A DNA stretch of 25,838 nucleotides from an uncultured Eubacteriales bacterium (GTDB lineage: Bacteria > Bacillota > Clostridia > Lachnospirales > Lachnospiraceae): NCBI GenBank assembly GCA_900544525.1, contig UQVN01000014.1:1-25838 (forward strand), given 5' to 3'. The translations under genes were made by a program, and so were the position numbers. The notes beneath the pieces were generated by a model. That model did not search any database. It was not told the origin of the DNA and saw nothing but the letters and a program-made list of their open reading frames with translations. This document shows positions 7,333 through 17,406 of the stretch, piece after piece. Numbering within the stretch: position 1 is the first letter of the stretch; each line of letters starts with the position of its first letter.

Positions 7333-10300
7333 TTATCCTCTTACAAACTGTTTTAAAGCAAAAGAATAAAAATAAGCCTCTTTTACATTCTTCCCTGTCA
7401 TTTGTTCTAGCGCCTTTTTATAATAGTTTAGTTGGATTTGATATCTTTTTTTAAGCTCACTTTCTTCTGAAACTCGATCGGTCTTATAATCAATTAAGAC
7501 AAGTCCATTTTCCTCCTCAAACCAAAGATCAATCACTCCTTGTAAAAGTACCATTTCTTTTGTCTCACTTCCAACTACTACTTCATTGGTCGGCATCCCC
7601 ATCATATATTGAGATTCTTTATAGAGTCTACCCAGATCGCTTGCTACTTTTACACGCTTTCCAATATCACTTTGAATAAAAGATAAAATTCCACGGATAG
7701 GAAGATACCTTCTTTGTTCCTTTGTAAGCAACTGTCTTTCTTCTAGTTGATCCAAATATCTATTTAGACTTTGGCTATCCACTACGGTTCTAACATCCAA
7801 TAATTCCATGATTTTATGTATAAAAGTTCCTCGCATTGCTCCAACCATCTCTTCTTGTTCTTCCTCTTCCATCATAAAGGCTGGACGGATTCTTTCTTCT
7901 TCCGGAATTTCTTCTAGCTTTTTAATGCGAAAAACTTCTTCATGACTTTGGCTGTTACCCTCTATTTTTAAACCTTCTTCTTGTTCCCTTTGTGGCAAAT
8001 TAAAATAATCTTCCCCTTCTTCTAACTGTCCTATTTTCTTTAATTCAGATACGGAATATTTCCCTCTTGCCTCCACTTCTTCTTCAAACGGATACTGCCA
8101 ATCCAGCTGTTGTTTTAAAAAGGTAACGATCTCTTTATTTTCTTCTTTTGACTGTAACTGTTCTAGCTGTTCCTTCTTTTGTTCCGACAGTAATTTCTTT
8201 TCCACTTCTTGAAAAACAAATTCGCTTTCTCCGATAACCGTTATCGTAATAAAATCTTGAGGAATTACAAGGGCGGATAACATCCAGTCCAAATAACAGC
8301 TCGCTTTTGTTCGGATTGTTCTAGCCAGTCGAAAAGCTTCCCCTCCTCGTTTTTCCCACTGATATCTCACGTAAGAAAATTGAGAATGTTTTTTCTCATA
8401 GTCATCCACCGTTCCTACTAAAATTAGCTTTTCTTTTGCTCGAGTCATGGCCACATAAAACACACGCAATTCTTCTCCTAGTGTTTCTTCTTTTAATTTC
8501 ATCTGGATTAAATCTTTTAACCATGTAGGACCACTTTGTCTTGTTTCTAAATCAATACAGTCTGGTCCTAAATAATCATCCGCATGAATCAAGAGTTTCT
8601 GTCTTAGATCCGAGAAATTAAATGGCTTATTTAATTCTCCTACAAATACAACAGGAAATTCTAGTCCTTTGCTTTTATGAATACTCATAATTCGGACAAC
8701 ATTTTCATGCTCTCCTAACACACTCGCTTCTCCAAAATCTACTTCATACTCTCTTAATTGATTCATATAGCGAATAAAATGGAAAAGACCTTTGTAACTG
8801 ACTTTTTCATACTGGTTAGCCTTCTCAATTAACATTAAAAGATTTGCTTGCCGTTTTTCCCCTTGTGGCATCGCACCTACATAATAAAAATAATTAGTAC
8901 GGTTCATAGCAAGCCAAATAAGATCATGAATGGACATACAAGTTTTGCCCTGTTCTAATTCCTCTAATAATGCTAAAAACTGTTGCACCGTTTCTTGTAA
9001 AGAAATACACCAATCCACCGTTTTCCCCAACAGTAACTCTTCTTCTTTTCGATGCTTGATTTGCTCATAAAGAGAACATTCTTCTTTTTCTTCCTCTTTT
9101 GTCTCACAAAACCCTTCTTCTGCTAATAAAACTAAACTATCATAAAGGGCTAATTCCTTTCCTCCATAGCTTCCAAAGACCGCCTTAATCCAAGCCAGTT
9201 CTTCTCCTTTTAATCCTACCATCGGAGAACGTAATACCCCTACAAGAGGAATCTCTTGATACCGATTGTCCACAATCCTCAAAAGATTCAACATATTTTG
9301 TACTTCAATGGTAGAAAAATATCCTTTTTGGCTATCCCCATGAGCAGGGATTCCTTCCTCTAATAACACTTCCTCTAATACTTCTCCCCATCCACTCACT
9401 GTACGAAGTAAAATAACAATATCCCGATATTCCACGGGGCGATAGCTTCCCAATTTCTCATCATAAACGGTATAAGGATTCTCCTCATCCATTAATTCGT
9501 GAATTTTCTTTGCAATGGCATGGGCTTCTAACTCCTTTTTTGTATACTCAGACTCTTGAGATTCTACGATAATTAACTCAGTTTTATCTTTTGGATCGAT
9601 GTAGGAAAGTTCTTCAAAAATTTCTTCTTCCCCATCTTTTTTTTCTCCCCTCTTTGGAAATTGCTTCCCAGCCACTAACGATGCCTCTTCATCATATTCA
9701 ACTCCTCCAAGATCTCTTCCCATCAACTGTCGAAATACATAATTGGTTGCTTCTAATACAGAGGCACGACTGCGAAAGTTTTTGTGAAGTTCAATTTTCT
9801 TCTCCTGTTTTCCTCCCATTTGATAGCGATCGTATTTCTCCATAAAAATTTCTGGTCTTGCAAGGCGGAAACGATAAATACTTTGTTTGACATCGCCTAC
9901 CATGAAACGATTATTCTCTCCTCTTATCATACCAGAAATACTACTAAGAATTGCTTCTTGGATAAAGTTACTATCTTGATACTCATCAATAAAAATTTCC
10001 ACATAATTTTTTGCCAGCTCTGTTGCAATCGTAGACGGAATCGCTTTTCCCTCTTCATAATGATCCACTAATAGTTCTAGTGCATAATGTTCTAAGTCCC
10101 CAAAATCCATAACATTTTTTGCCTCTTTTGCCTTTGCAAACTGTTCTTTAAATGCCAACACAAGATCAATTAGTGCTTCCATAGGCTTTTTCACAAGAGA
10201 TACTTCTAAGAGCATATCTTCTGGCGTCCGAGAAAAGAATTGTTCTTTCCATGAAGTTAATTGTTCTTTTACTTCATCTCTTAATTGCTTCACTGTTGCC

Positions 10301-11178
10301 TTTAACCCCTCATCAGTTTCTTTTGCTGGTCTTCCTGACATTCTCGTAAATCCACCAACTGCCATGGCTTTTTGATACCCATCATAGCTTTCAATTTCCA
10401 TAAGGCTTTCTAAATAGGCTTGATCGAGCTCTAACGTCTTTTCATAGGCAAGGGGTCCATTCGGTCTTTTTGCTAATTCTATCGCTAACTGATTTTTTTC
10501 ATAGAGTTCCTCTATGAGCATTTTCGTATGGCTTAATAGTTCCTTCATATAAGAACTTTCAAAAAGTTCTGTCTTTGTTTTCATACAAAGTCGTTCCTTT
10601 GCCTGTTGTAACCATACTTCTGGCTCTGGGTTACTCATGGCAAATTCATATAACGTTTGCACCATTTCTTCTAACGCTTTATCGTCTTTTCCGTTTGTAT
10701 ACCCTTCCACTAAGAGATGAAATTCTTCTCTTCCTTCTTCGTAAAACTCTTCTAACACTTGTTTTAGCACATCGGTTTTTAAAAGTTTTCCTTCTCCTTC
10801 ATCGATCATACGAAATTCTGGATCGATTCCGAGCATATTAAAATGATCCCGAATTAACTGCAAACAAAAACTATGAATGGTACTAATTTGTGCCTTTTGC
10901 AAATAGGCGGATTGCTTGCGCAAATGCTCATTGTCTGGATCTTCTTGTAGTTTTCTTTCAATTGCCATACCGATTCGCTCTTTCATTTCAGCGGCTGCCG
11001 CCTTTGTAAAAGTTACAATCAGCATTTTATCGATATCAACTCCACTTTCCTCCTCACAGATCATCGTAAGGATTCGTTCTACAAGAACCGCTGTCTTTCC
11101 CGAACCCGCTGCTGCAGATACGAGCAAATCACCACCTCTTGACCAAATCACTGCCTCTTGATCTTTTGTCCATGCCAT
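7333..11178 (-). CDS. addA: AddA, ATP-dependent helicase/nuclease subunit A
   Basis: AddA is the UvrD-type helicase and one of two nuclease subunits of AddAB, which processes double-strand DNA ends for RecA-dependent repair. The protein has 1281 residues, slightly longer than the about 1230 of Bacillus. Visible helicase motifs are Walker A AGSGKT (24-29), Walker B/motif II FIDEYQDSN, motif V-like IHKSKGLEFPVVFVG, and motif VI YVAMTRAKEKLILVG. The C-terminal RecB-family nuclease motif LIDYKTD lies about 50 residues from the end, followed by the QxxxY-type segment QIQLNYYKKALE. AAAGGAG lies eight bases before the ATG, inside the end of addB. Only three bases separate the addB stop from this start, so the subunits are made from one message. 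Confidence 0.97.
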   Translation of the reverse strand: MAWTKDQEAVIWSRGGDLLVSAAAGSGKTAVLVERILTMICEEESGVDIDKMLIVTFTKAAAAEMKERIGMAIERKLQEDPDNEHLRKQSAYLQKAQISTIHSFCLQLIRDHFNMLGIDPEFRMIDEGEGKLLKTDVLKQVLEEFYEEGREEFHLLVEGYTNGKDDKALEEMVQTLYEFAMSNPEPEVWLQQAKERLCMKTKTELFESSYMKELLSHTKMLIEELYEKNQLAIELAKRPNGPLAYEKTLELDQAYLESLMEIESYDGYQKAMAVGGFTRMSGRPAKETDEGLKATVKQLRDEVKEQLTSWKEQFFSRTPEDMLLEVSLVKKPMEALIDLVLAFKEQFAKAKEAKNVMDFGDLEHYALELLVDHYEEGKAIPSTIATELAKNYVEIFIDEYQDSNFIQEAILSSISGMIRGENNRFMVGDVKQSIYRFRLARPEIFMEKYDRYQMGGKQEKKIELHKNFRSRASVLEATNYVFRQLMGRDLGGVEYDEEASLVAGKQFPKRGEKKDGEEEIFEELSYIDPKDKTELIIVESQESEYTKKELEAHAIAKKIHELMDEENPYTVYDEKLGSYRPVEYRDIVILLRTVSGWGEVLEEVLLEEGIPAHGDSQKGYFSTIEVQNMLNLLRIVDNRYQEIPLVGVLRSPMVGLKGEELAWIKAVFGSYGGKELALYDSLVLLAEEGFCETKEEEKEECSLYEQIKHRKEEELLLGKTVDWCISLQETVQQFLALLEELEQGKTCMSIHDLIWLAMNRTNYFYYVGAMPQGEKRQANLLMLIEKANQYEKVSYKGLFHFIRYMNQLREYEVDFGEASVLGEHENVVRIMSIHKSKGLEFPVVFVGELNKPFNFSDLRQKLLIHADDYLGPDCIDLETRQSGPTWLKDLIQMKLKEETLGEELRVFYVAMTRAKEKLILVGTVDDYEKKHSQFSYVRYQWEKRGGEAFRLARTIRTKASCYLDWMLSALVIPQDFITITVIGESEFVFQEVEKKLLSEQKKEQLEQLQSKEENKEIVTFLKQQLDWQYPFEEEVEARGKYSVSELKKIGQLEEGEDYFNLPQREQEEGLKIEGNSQSHEEVFRIKKLEEIPEEERIRPAFMMEEEEQEEMVGAMRGTFIHKIMELLDVRTVVDSQSLNRYLDQLEERQLLTKEQRRYLPIRGILSFIQSDIGKRVKVASDLGRLYKESQYMMGMPTNEVVVGSETKEMVLLQGVIDLWFEEENGLVLIDYKTDRVSEESELKKRYQIQLNYYKKALEQMTGKNVKEAYFYSFALKQFVRG

Positions 11179-11181
11179 TGT

Positions 11182-14100
11182 TTACTCTCCTTTCTCCTTA
11201 TCTACCGTTCCTTCCATTTCCTCTAATAACTGTTCTCGACTAGCAGAAGATAATCTTCGATAATCACTTCCTAATTTTGTATCAAATCCACAGACCCCTT
11301 GAAATTCACAATAATCACAAGCGGTTTTATCCCCTAATTTATATGGCTCAATTCCAATTTCTCCATTGACCATTTCTTGTCCCATCGTCTGCATTTTTTG
11401 CGCTACATAGCGACCGACCGATAACAACTGATTGGTACTCGCTACTTTTGATGCCTTACTATAATTTCCACTTTTTAGACGGCTTACAGGAATGGAAACA
11501 AAACCATCTTCCGTTTCTTTTTCAATCTGTTCAATAATTTCTGGATCTCCATTGACAATACCACTCATTTTTAATTTTTTTAAAATAGCAAGATCTGCAT
11601 CTTCTTCCTCTCGATCAATAAATGGATCTTTGATGTTATAATAAAAAATTCCCGCGGGAACGACCTTTTTCTTTGTCCTTTTTTCTAACACTTCTAACGC
11701 CGCATTCATATAAACAACAAGCTGGATTTGAAGCCCATAATATAAATCCACCACATCAAATTGGGTATTTCCTGATTTATAATCAATAATTTTCACATAG
11801 AGCTGTTCCTCTTCTTCATATGTGTCGATGCGGTCAATGGTTCCTTGTAATGCCATAGAACTCTCTTTGGAAAGAGAAACATCTACAGAGTGTAAATTTT
11901 TATAATTTTGGAACGATAATTCATAGTCTGTTGGCTCAAACCCCCCTCTTTTAATATGCTCTTGTAGCGCCCAGATGGTTCTCTTAGAAATTCGGATCAT
12001 ACGTGTAATCATATATTGATTTCTTTTACTCGTATAAAACAAATCCCCTTGGTATTCAGAAACAACTTGAAGAACACATTGTTCTACAAGGGCATCTCTC
12101 CTATCATCTGCAATCGTTCGAAACGTGCTGTTTTCTTTTTCTAACTGCTTTGAAAACATTTCAAGTGTTTTATGAAAAACATTTCCTAAATCCATAGAAC
12201 GAATTAAGTGTTGTTCCCTTTCTCGTAACTTTAACCCATATTTTAAGAAATGTGCAAAGGCACAAGCGGCATATTGTTCCAGTCTTGTTACACTTCCTGA
12301 TATTTTTTCACCATAAAGAGCCTTCGCTACCGCTTGGCTTAACACGCTCTCTTGATTTTCATAAAAAGCACCTTCCATCAATAATTCTAGTATGGTTCTC
12401 CCTTTTTTTGTCTCACGAAATTGACAAAACAACTCTTGCCAAAATTCTCTCTCTTCTCCTTCTAACGTATCACTAAGAAATTGATGAATCCCTTCAATTA
12501 AATAGTCAATACTATCCTCTAATGTGTAAATCCGATCTTTTCTCTCTTCTTTTGCATCCTGTTCTAATAAATTCGGAAACATCTTGTGAATACGTCCAAC
12601 TAAATAGGATGGATGCATTGTTTTTCCTTGACTATCTACCTTGGCATAAGAAAGATAAAGTTCTTTTGAAGGTTTTGTGAAATTTAAATAAATATAAAAA
12701 GATTCCATCATAGAATTTTGCTTTGCTGTTGGCGCTAATTCTAACTTTCTTGCCATTAAAATCTCTCGTTCTCTATCGTTTAAAATGCCACCACCACTTT
12801 CACTTTTTGGAATTACTCCATCATTAAGCCCAAGCACAAATAATACTTTTAAATCTGGAAAACGGGTTCTCTCTAAATCACCGACAATGATATGATCAAG
12901 CCCAGGAGGAATGACTCCAACTTTTGTTTCGGAAAGTCCTGCATCTAAAATATTGATGAATTCTTCTAAACTCATAACTTCATTTCCTAAAATCGTCGCC
13001 ATTTTATCAAGAATTTCACAAATATTTTCATAGATTTGTTCATAAGTCTTTGCCGATGCTAAATCTTTTTTCTCCTCAAATTCCTTTTGATATCCCTTTA
13101 ATTTCTCTTGATAACGAAGCTTCTCCATAAAATGACAAAGACCAATAATGATTTCTTTTACCGTCACTTGTTTTTGTAACAGCACTTGTCGGAATTCTTC
13201 CACTTCTTCTAAAAATTGTAGCCGAATCTGATTTAAAAAAGCTAATTCTTGATCTTCCATCTTTCTTAACTTCCGTTCAAATGGCTTTTTCATCCAAGAA
13301 TATCCACGAATTCCACAGGCGATAATATAATTTTCCAATTTTTCCGTCTCTTGTGGCAATAAATTACTCATTCCCGCTTTTAAATACCGAAAGACGCTCT
13401 CATAAGTAAAATCATTTTTTACTAATTCTAAAACACTGCGGATACTTTCCATGCATGGATTGTTTAAAATACTGCGCTTTTGATCCAAAAAGTATGGCAC
13501 ATGAAGGCGCTCCATAGCCTCTCTTAATTCTTGTTCATAGACTTCACCATCCCCCATGACAATTCCAATTTCTCGATATCGACAAGTTCCCTGAACTACC
13601 AACTCACGGACTTTTCGAATAACAAAGTTTGCCTCTTCTCTTGGATTTTGACAAGCAACTAAGTGAATACTATCATTGAGTCCTTGATAAGTATGAATCG
13701 GAAAACGAAATAGATTTTTTTCTAATGCTTCTAACTCTCTTTTGTCTTTCAAACGATATGGCGTTCCTTGTAATACAAACGGTTCCGCAATAAAGATATT
13801 TTTTTCTTCTGCTAACTCATAGAGCCGTTGTATTGTCTTCTTACTCAGCGCAAATAGTTCATAATCTTCGATTTTCCAACGATTGGATAAAAGAGAATAC
13901 AGTTCGCTTTTCTCAATGGCGATGGTTACTAAAAGCCAATCCACCTGTTCATATAATCTTTGAATTAACGCATACTGAATCGGCGTAAATCCTGTAAACC
14001 CATCAAGACAGATCACACTATTTTTTAATAATTCAGAATCCTTCACTCGCTCTGCAAGCACTTCTAACACTTGTTCTGCTACGGTATAATCTTTCAAATA

Positions 14101-14604
14101 ATCTTGAAATCCCTCAAAAATCACTTTCATATCTGATAGCTTCCCTTGAAGCATCGTTCCCTTATCTAATTCTTCTATGAGAGATTGTAGTGTCTCTTTT
14201 CCAATTCGATATTGATAAAATTCCGATAACAGTGACTTTAACTCTTCAATAAAGCCTGTCTTATTTAAACTGCGTTTAAAAATCGTTAGTTGCTCTTTTT
14301 TCTCCTCCGCCACTTTTCTTAATATCATACTTTTTCCAACATCTTCCAAAACCGTCTTTTGTCGTTCATTGACTTCTTCAAATACACGGTTTGCAAGTCG
14401 TGGGAAACTTAAAATATCAATATTCATCGTTCCATGATACGGATGTAATTCCATCACTTTTCTTTGTACTTGCATGGTAGACTGTTCTGGCACAATAATA
14501 TAATAGTTCTTATCTGGATGTTTTAAAGACTCTTTAATGATTTTTTCATATACAAAATGAGATTTTCCTGCTCCACTTTTTCCTGCAATAATTTGTAATG
14601 CCAT
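11182..14604 (-). CDS. addB: AddB, ATP-dependent helicase/deoxyribonuclease subunit B
   Basis: AddB is the second subunit of the AddAB end-resection enzyme. Numbered from the ATG at 14604 (1140 residues), the protein has an N-terminal Walker A GKSGAGKS (8-15), a C-terminal nuclease motif IIDYKSG (about 939), and the four cysteines of the AddB iron-sulfur cluster: about Cys781 (YAACAF), then Cys1096-X2-Cys1099-X5-Cys1105 (CDYCEFQGVC). All key residues are present. The open frame extends nine codons to a GTG at 14631, which has a strong AAAGGAGG but only four bases of spacing. The ATG fits the family N-terminus (MALQ-I-G-SG-GKS) and has AGGA six bases upstream, so it is preferred, though the GTG cannot be excluded. 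addA follows directly. Confidence 0.95.
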   Translation of the reverse strand: MALQIIAGKSGAGKSHFVYEKIIKESLKHPDKNYYIIVPEQSTMQVQRKVMELHPYHGTMNIDILSFPRLANRVFEEVNERQKTVLEDVGKSMILRKVAEEKKEQLTIFKRSLNKTGFIEELKSLLSEFYQYRIGKETLQSLIEELDKGTMLQGKLSDMKVIFEGFQDYLKDYTVAEQVLEVLAERVKDSELLKNSVICLDGFTGFTPIQYALIQRLYEQVDWLLVTIAIEKSELYSLLSNRWKIEDYELFALSKKTIQRLYELAEEKNIFIAEPFVLQGTPYRLKDKRELEALEKNLFRFPIHTYQGLNDSIHLVACQNPREEANFVIRKVRELVVQGTCRYREIGIVMGDGEVYEQELREAMERLHVPYFLDQKRSILNNPCMESIRSVLELVKNDFTYESVFRYLKAGMSNLLPQETEKLENYIIACGIRGYSWMKKPFERKLRKMEDQELAFLNQIRLQFLEEVEEFRQVLLQKQVTVKEIIIGLCHFMEKLRYQEKLKGYQKEFEEKKDLASAKTYEQIYENICEILDKMATILGNEVMSLEEFINILDAGLSETKVGVIPPGLDHIIVGDLERTRFPDLKVLFVLGLNDGVIPKSESGGGILNDREREILMARKLELAPTAKQNSMMESFYIYLNFTKPSKELYLSYAKVDSQGKTMHPSYLVGRIHKMFPNLLEQDAKEERKDRIYTLEDSIDYLIEGIHQFLSDTLEGEEREFWQELFCQFRETKKGRTILELLMEGAFYENQESVLSQAVAKALYGEKISGSVTRLEQYAACAFAHFLKYGLKLREREQHLIRSMDLGNVFHKTLEMFSKQLEKENSTFRTIADDRRDALVEQCVLQVVSEYQGDLFYTSKRNQYMITRMIRISKRTIWALQEHIKRGGFEPTDYELSFQNYKNLHSVDVSLSKESSMALQGTIDRIDTYEEEEQLYVKIIDYKSGNTQFDVVDLYYGLQIQLVVYMNAALEVLEKRTKKKVVPAGIFYYNIKDPFIDREEEDADLAILKKLKMSGIVNGDPEIIEQIEKETEDGFVSIPVSRLKSGNYSKASKVASTNQLLSVGRYVAQKMQTMGQEMVNGEIGIEPYKLGDKTACDYCEFQGVCGFDTKLGSDYRRLSSASREQLLEEMEGTVDKEKGE

Positions 14605-14684
14605 TGTTTTTCCTGTGTCACACTTGTCCACAGTTCCTCCTTTCCTTTTCTCTTTCTCTCTGTTATCATTTTTCTCTTGTTTTT

Positions 14685-14713
14685 ACTATAACATATTCTT
14701 AATGCGAAAGCAA
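14685..14713 (-). promoter_or_regulatory. Candidate extended -10 promoter for addBA
   Basis: On the minus strand TTGCTT (14713-14708) is followed after 17 bases by TATAGT (14690-14685). The -10 is preceded by TG at the extended -10 position. It sits about 80 bases before the addB ATG in the divergent region shared with the FMN_bind-like gene. A promoter for the divergent plus-strand gene was not clear; TACAAT at 14761 lacks a good -35. Confidence 0.5.
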
Positions 14714-14797
14714 ACAAATGTTCGTAATTCTTTTTTATCATATTTCTCCTCTTGCTCTCATACAATAATAATAATCTTAAATTTGAGGAGGAACCTT

Positions 14798-15229
14798 ATG
14801 GAATCAAAGACAAAAATTGTCGTATTGCGCACAAAGGAACTTATTTATACTGGTATTTTTCTAGTTCTTGGGATTATACTGATTCTGGTTCTTATTTTTA
14901 TGTTCACCCAAGGCAAGACAAAAGAAACCATTGCTTCTGCCACCACGTACATACCTGGAGTTTATTCTTCTCCTATCACCCTTGGCAGTTCTTCTTTTAA
15001 CGTGGAAGTCACAGTGGATCAAAATCATGTTACAAATGTCAGTCTTGAAAACTTAGATGAAACCGTGGAAACAATGTATCCCCTTTTAAAACCTTCTGTA
15101 GCAGAAATCAATGAAAAGTTGCAAACAGCTAACTCCATTGAACAAGTCGAATTCACCGCTGATAGTCAATACACACATACCATTCTAACACAGGCAATTA
15201 AAAATGCTTTAGAGAAGGCAAAAAAATAG
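14798..15229 (+). CDS. Small membrane-anchored protein resembling an FMN_bind domain
   Basis: The protein has 143 residues from the ATG at 14798, which follows GAGGAGG at six bases. A longer in-frame reading to 14615 has no ribosome binding site and runs through the divergent promoter region. A short N-terminus (1-15) is followed by one strong membrane helix (about 16-37), then an extracytoplasmic domain of about 100 residues. This domain (GVYSSPITLGSSSFNVEVTVDQNHVTNVSL in pattern, then a helix ending in IKNALEKA) resembles the FMN_bind fold of RnfG/NqrC-like proteins. The SGAT-type threonine motif used for covalent FMN attachment is absent; the matching place reads EFTADSQYTHTI. It may be a degenerate member that does not carry flavin. 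The function is unknown. It is divergent from addB and convergent with nadE. Confidence 0.7.
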   Translation: MESKTKIVVLRTKELIYTGIFLVLGIILILVLIFMFTQGKTKETIASATTYIPGVYSSPITLGSSSFNVEVTVDQNHVTNVSLENLDETVETMYPLLKPSVAEINEKLQTANSIEQVEFTADSQYTHTILTQAIKNALEKAKK

Positions 15230-15240
15230 GAAACAACTCC

Positions 15241-15284
15241 ACATAAAAAACATAGGGCTACGTTTATAGCCCTATGTTTTTTTC
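15241..15284. terminator. Bidirectional intrinsic terminator between the FMN_bind-like gene and nadE
   Basis: A perfect stem CATAGGGCTA/TAGCCCTATG (15251-15260 with 15267-15276) encloses the loop CGTTTA and is flanked by an A run on the left and a T run on the right. Each strand therefore reads as a GC-rich hairpin followed by U residues. It serves the plus-strand gene ending at 15229 and the minus-strand nadE ending at 15315. Confidence 0.92.
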
Positions 15285-15314
15285 AGTCATTTCCTCTGTT
15301 TGAAATTCCAAACT

Positions 15315-17255
15315 TTATTCTGCAATTCCTAACTCTTCCCTTAATTCCTCCATTTGTTTGATCCAAATAGCAGAAGATGCATCACTTGGCATTCTCAAAT
15401 CCCCTCTTGGAGATAAAGCAACTGTCCCTACTTTTGGTCCATCTGGAAGACAATTTCTCTTAAACTGTTGGCTAAAAAATCTCCAGTGGAACGTGCGAAG
15501 CCATCGATAAATCACTTCTTTTTCATACTCTCCTTCAAATGTTTTTACCGCAATTCTAAAAATTTTCTTTGGCGGATAACCAAAACGCAGTATATAATAT
15601 AAGAAGAAATCGTGTAATTCATATGGTCCTACTAAATCTTCCGTCTTTTGTGAAATTTTTCCATCCACTGGCGGTAGTAACTCTGGACTCACTGGTGTAT
15701 CTAACACATCAAGAAGAATTTCTTTCGTCTTATCGTCTGCTACCATATCCGCATAATATTGAACAAGATGTCTTACTAACGTTTTTGGAATCGAACAGTT
15801 TACCCCGTACATAGACATATGATCTCCGTTGTAAGTAGCCCAACCAAGTGCTAACTCTGACATATCACCCGTTCCAATTACCATACCATTATAAGCATTA
15901 GCAATATCCATTAAAATCTGTGTTCTCTCTCTCGCCTGTGAATTTTCATAAACGACGTTATGATTGTTTGGATCGTGTCCAATGTCTTTAAAGTGTTGAT
16001 CTACCGCTTTATTAATACGAATTTCTTTTAACGTAGCTCCTAACTGTTTCGTAAGCTGAATAGCATTTTGATAGGTTCGATCCGTTGTGCCATAGCAAGG
16101 CATTGTAACACTAATAATCTGTTCTCTTTTAAGTCCTAATAAATCAAATGCCTTTGCCATAACAAGCAATGCCAATGTTGAATCTAATCCTCCTGAAATC
16201 CCAACAACCGCATATTCACAGTGGGTATGAGAAAGTCTTTTCTTTAATCCCTGTGCTTGAATCATAAAAATTTCTTCACAGCGTTGTTCTCTTTCTTTTT
16301 CATTACTTGGGATAAACGGTGTCTTTGCAAAGGTTCGACAAAGCTTTGTCTCTTCCATTGTAAGGGAAAACATTTTCTTTTGATAAGAATTTTCTATCCC
16401 TTCCCCTGTGACAAACGTCATCATTTTTCTTCGTTCCGCTGAAAGTTTTTTTACATCGATATCGGCAATGGTAAGCCCTGTGGTAAATCGCTTAGAACGA
16501 GCTAATTCCGTTCCATTTTCACTAATAATATTGTCTCCGCTATAGACAACATCGGATGTGGATTCTCCCTCTCCTGCGCTGGCATATAAATAAGCACAGC
16601 AAAGTCGTCCTGCTTGCCCATTGACTAAATTTCTTCGATATCCTTCTTTTGCCGTCACTTCATCACTGGCAGATAAATTGGCAATAACGGTTGCCCCTGC
16701 TAACGCATGGTTGATACTCGGTGGCATTGGTACCCAAAGATCTTCACAGATCTCACTCGCAATGATCAGTTCTTTCATTGTTTCACAACAGAGCAACAAA
16801 TTAGAATTAAAAATCACTCGTTGGTTACAATACGTCGTTTCTTTTATGGAATCATTTCCTGCTACGAAATATCTTCCTTCATAAAATTCATTATAGTTTG
16901 GAATATTTTTCTTTGGTACAATTCCAAGAATCTCTCCATTTTGAATCCAAATGGCACAGTTATACAATTTTTGTTTGTAAGAAATAGGTGCACCAACAGC
17001 AATTACCATTTCCATTCCTTTTGTCTGCTCTAAAAGATATTCCACTTGCTCCTCAGCCTGCTCTAATAAAAGTTCTTGTAAAAATAAATCACCACAAGTG
17101 TATCCTGTGATACAAAGCTCTGGAAATACAAGAATTTTCACTTTCTTTTCCTCTGCTTCTTTTATGAGTGCTACTATTTGTTCTACATTGTATTGGCAAT
17201 CGGCCACTCTTACTTCTGGTGTGGCAACTGCAACTTTAATAAAACCATCTTTCAT
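15315..17255 (-). CDS. nadE: Glutamine-dependent NAD+ synthetase
   Basis: This enzyme converts nicotinic acid adenine dinucleotide to NAD+ with ATP, using ammonia released from glutamine. The N-terminal nitrilase-type glutaminase domain (about 1-290) has the Glu-Lys-Cys triad: Glu46 (FPELCITGY), Lys115 (GIVPKKN) and Cys170 (SEICEDLW). The C-terminal synthetase domain (about 320-646) has the ATP-pyrophosphatase loop SGGLDS (354-359). The 646-residue length fits the long two-domain NadE class. The start is ATG, with a rather weak purine-rich site (AAGGGA) upstream. The gene is probably transcribed alone, from a promoter near 17378-17406 to the terminator at 15241-15284. Confidence 0.96.
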   Translation of the reverse strand: MKDGFIKVAVATPEVRVADCQYNVEQIVALIKEAEEKKVKILVFPELCITGYTCGDLFLQELLLEQAEEQVEYLLEQTKGMEMVIAVGAPISYKQKLYNCAIWIQNGEILGIVPKKNIPNYNEFYEGRYFVAGNDSIKETTYCNQRVIFNSNLLLCCETMKELIIASEICEDLWVPMPPSINHALAGATVIANLSASDEVTAKEGYRRNLVNGQAGRLCCAYLYASAGEGESTSDVVYSGDNIISENGTELARSKRFTTGLTIADIDVKKLSAERRKMMTFVTGEGIENSYQKKMFSLTMEETKLCRTFAKTPFIPSNEKEREQRCEEIFMIQAQGLKKRLSHTHCEYAVVGISGGLDSTLALLVMAKAFDLLGLKREQIISVTMPCYGTTDRTYQNAIQLTKQLGATLKEIRINKAVDQHFKDIGHDPNNHNVVYENSQARERTQILMDIANAYNGMVIGTGDMSELALGWATYNGDHMSMYGVNCSIPKTLVRHLVQYYADMVADDKTKEILLDVLDTPVSPELLPPVDGKISQKTEDLVGPYELHDFFLYYILRFGYPPKKIFRIAVKTFEGEYEKEVIYRWLRTFHWRFFSQQFKRNCLPDGPKVGTVALSPRGDLRMPSDASSAIWIKQMEELREELGIAE

Positions 17256-17377
17256 TTCCGTTAAATCCCTTCTATTTCTTCATTGTTTTTTCTCGGTTCA
17301 ACTTGGTTCGCCGCTTTCCTATCAATTCTAGAAATCCAACTCTATTAGTTAATATCTCCTAACAAAACTTTGTTTGT

Positions 17378-17406
17378 ATCATACCATAAAATCTTGTATT
17401 TGATAA
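17378..17406 (-). promoter_or_regulatory. Candidate promoter for nadE
   Basis: On the minus strand TTATCA (17406-17401) and TATGAT (17383-17378) are separated by 17 bases. The predicted start, near 17371, lies inside a small perfect inverted repeat AACAAA-AC-TTTGTT (17361-17374), which could be an operator. The resulting leader is about 115 bases. The rest of 17256-17471 shows no gene and no clear terminator for the DUF2812 gene. Confidence 0.5.

Noticed and set aside
7333..14604. addAB as part of a novel defence island
   Set aside because: Both subunits are standard repair proteins with all motifs intact, and no defence gene lies beside them.
14523..14765. Minus-strand 80-residue open frame over the addB start
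   Set aside because: It overlaps addB out of frame, is lysine-rich in the manner of AT-rich noise, and crosses the predicted promoter.
14615..14797. A 61-residue N-terminal extension of the FMN_bind-like protein
   Set aside because: It has no ribosome site, overlaps the addB promoter and start, and encodes low-complexity Ser/Phe-rich sequence; the ATG at 14798 has a perfect site.
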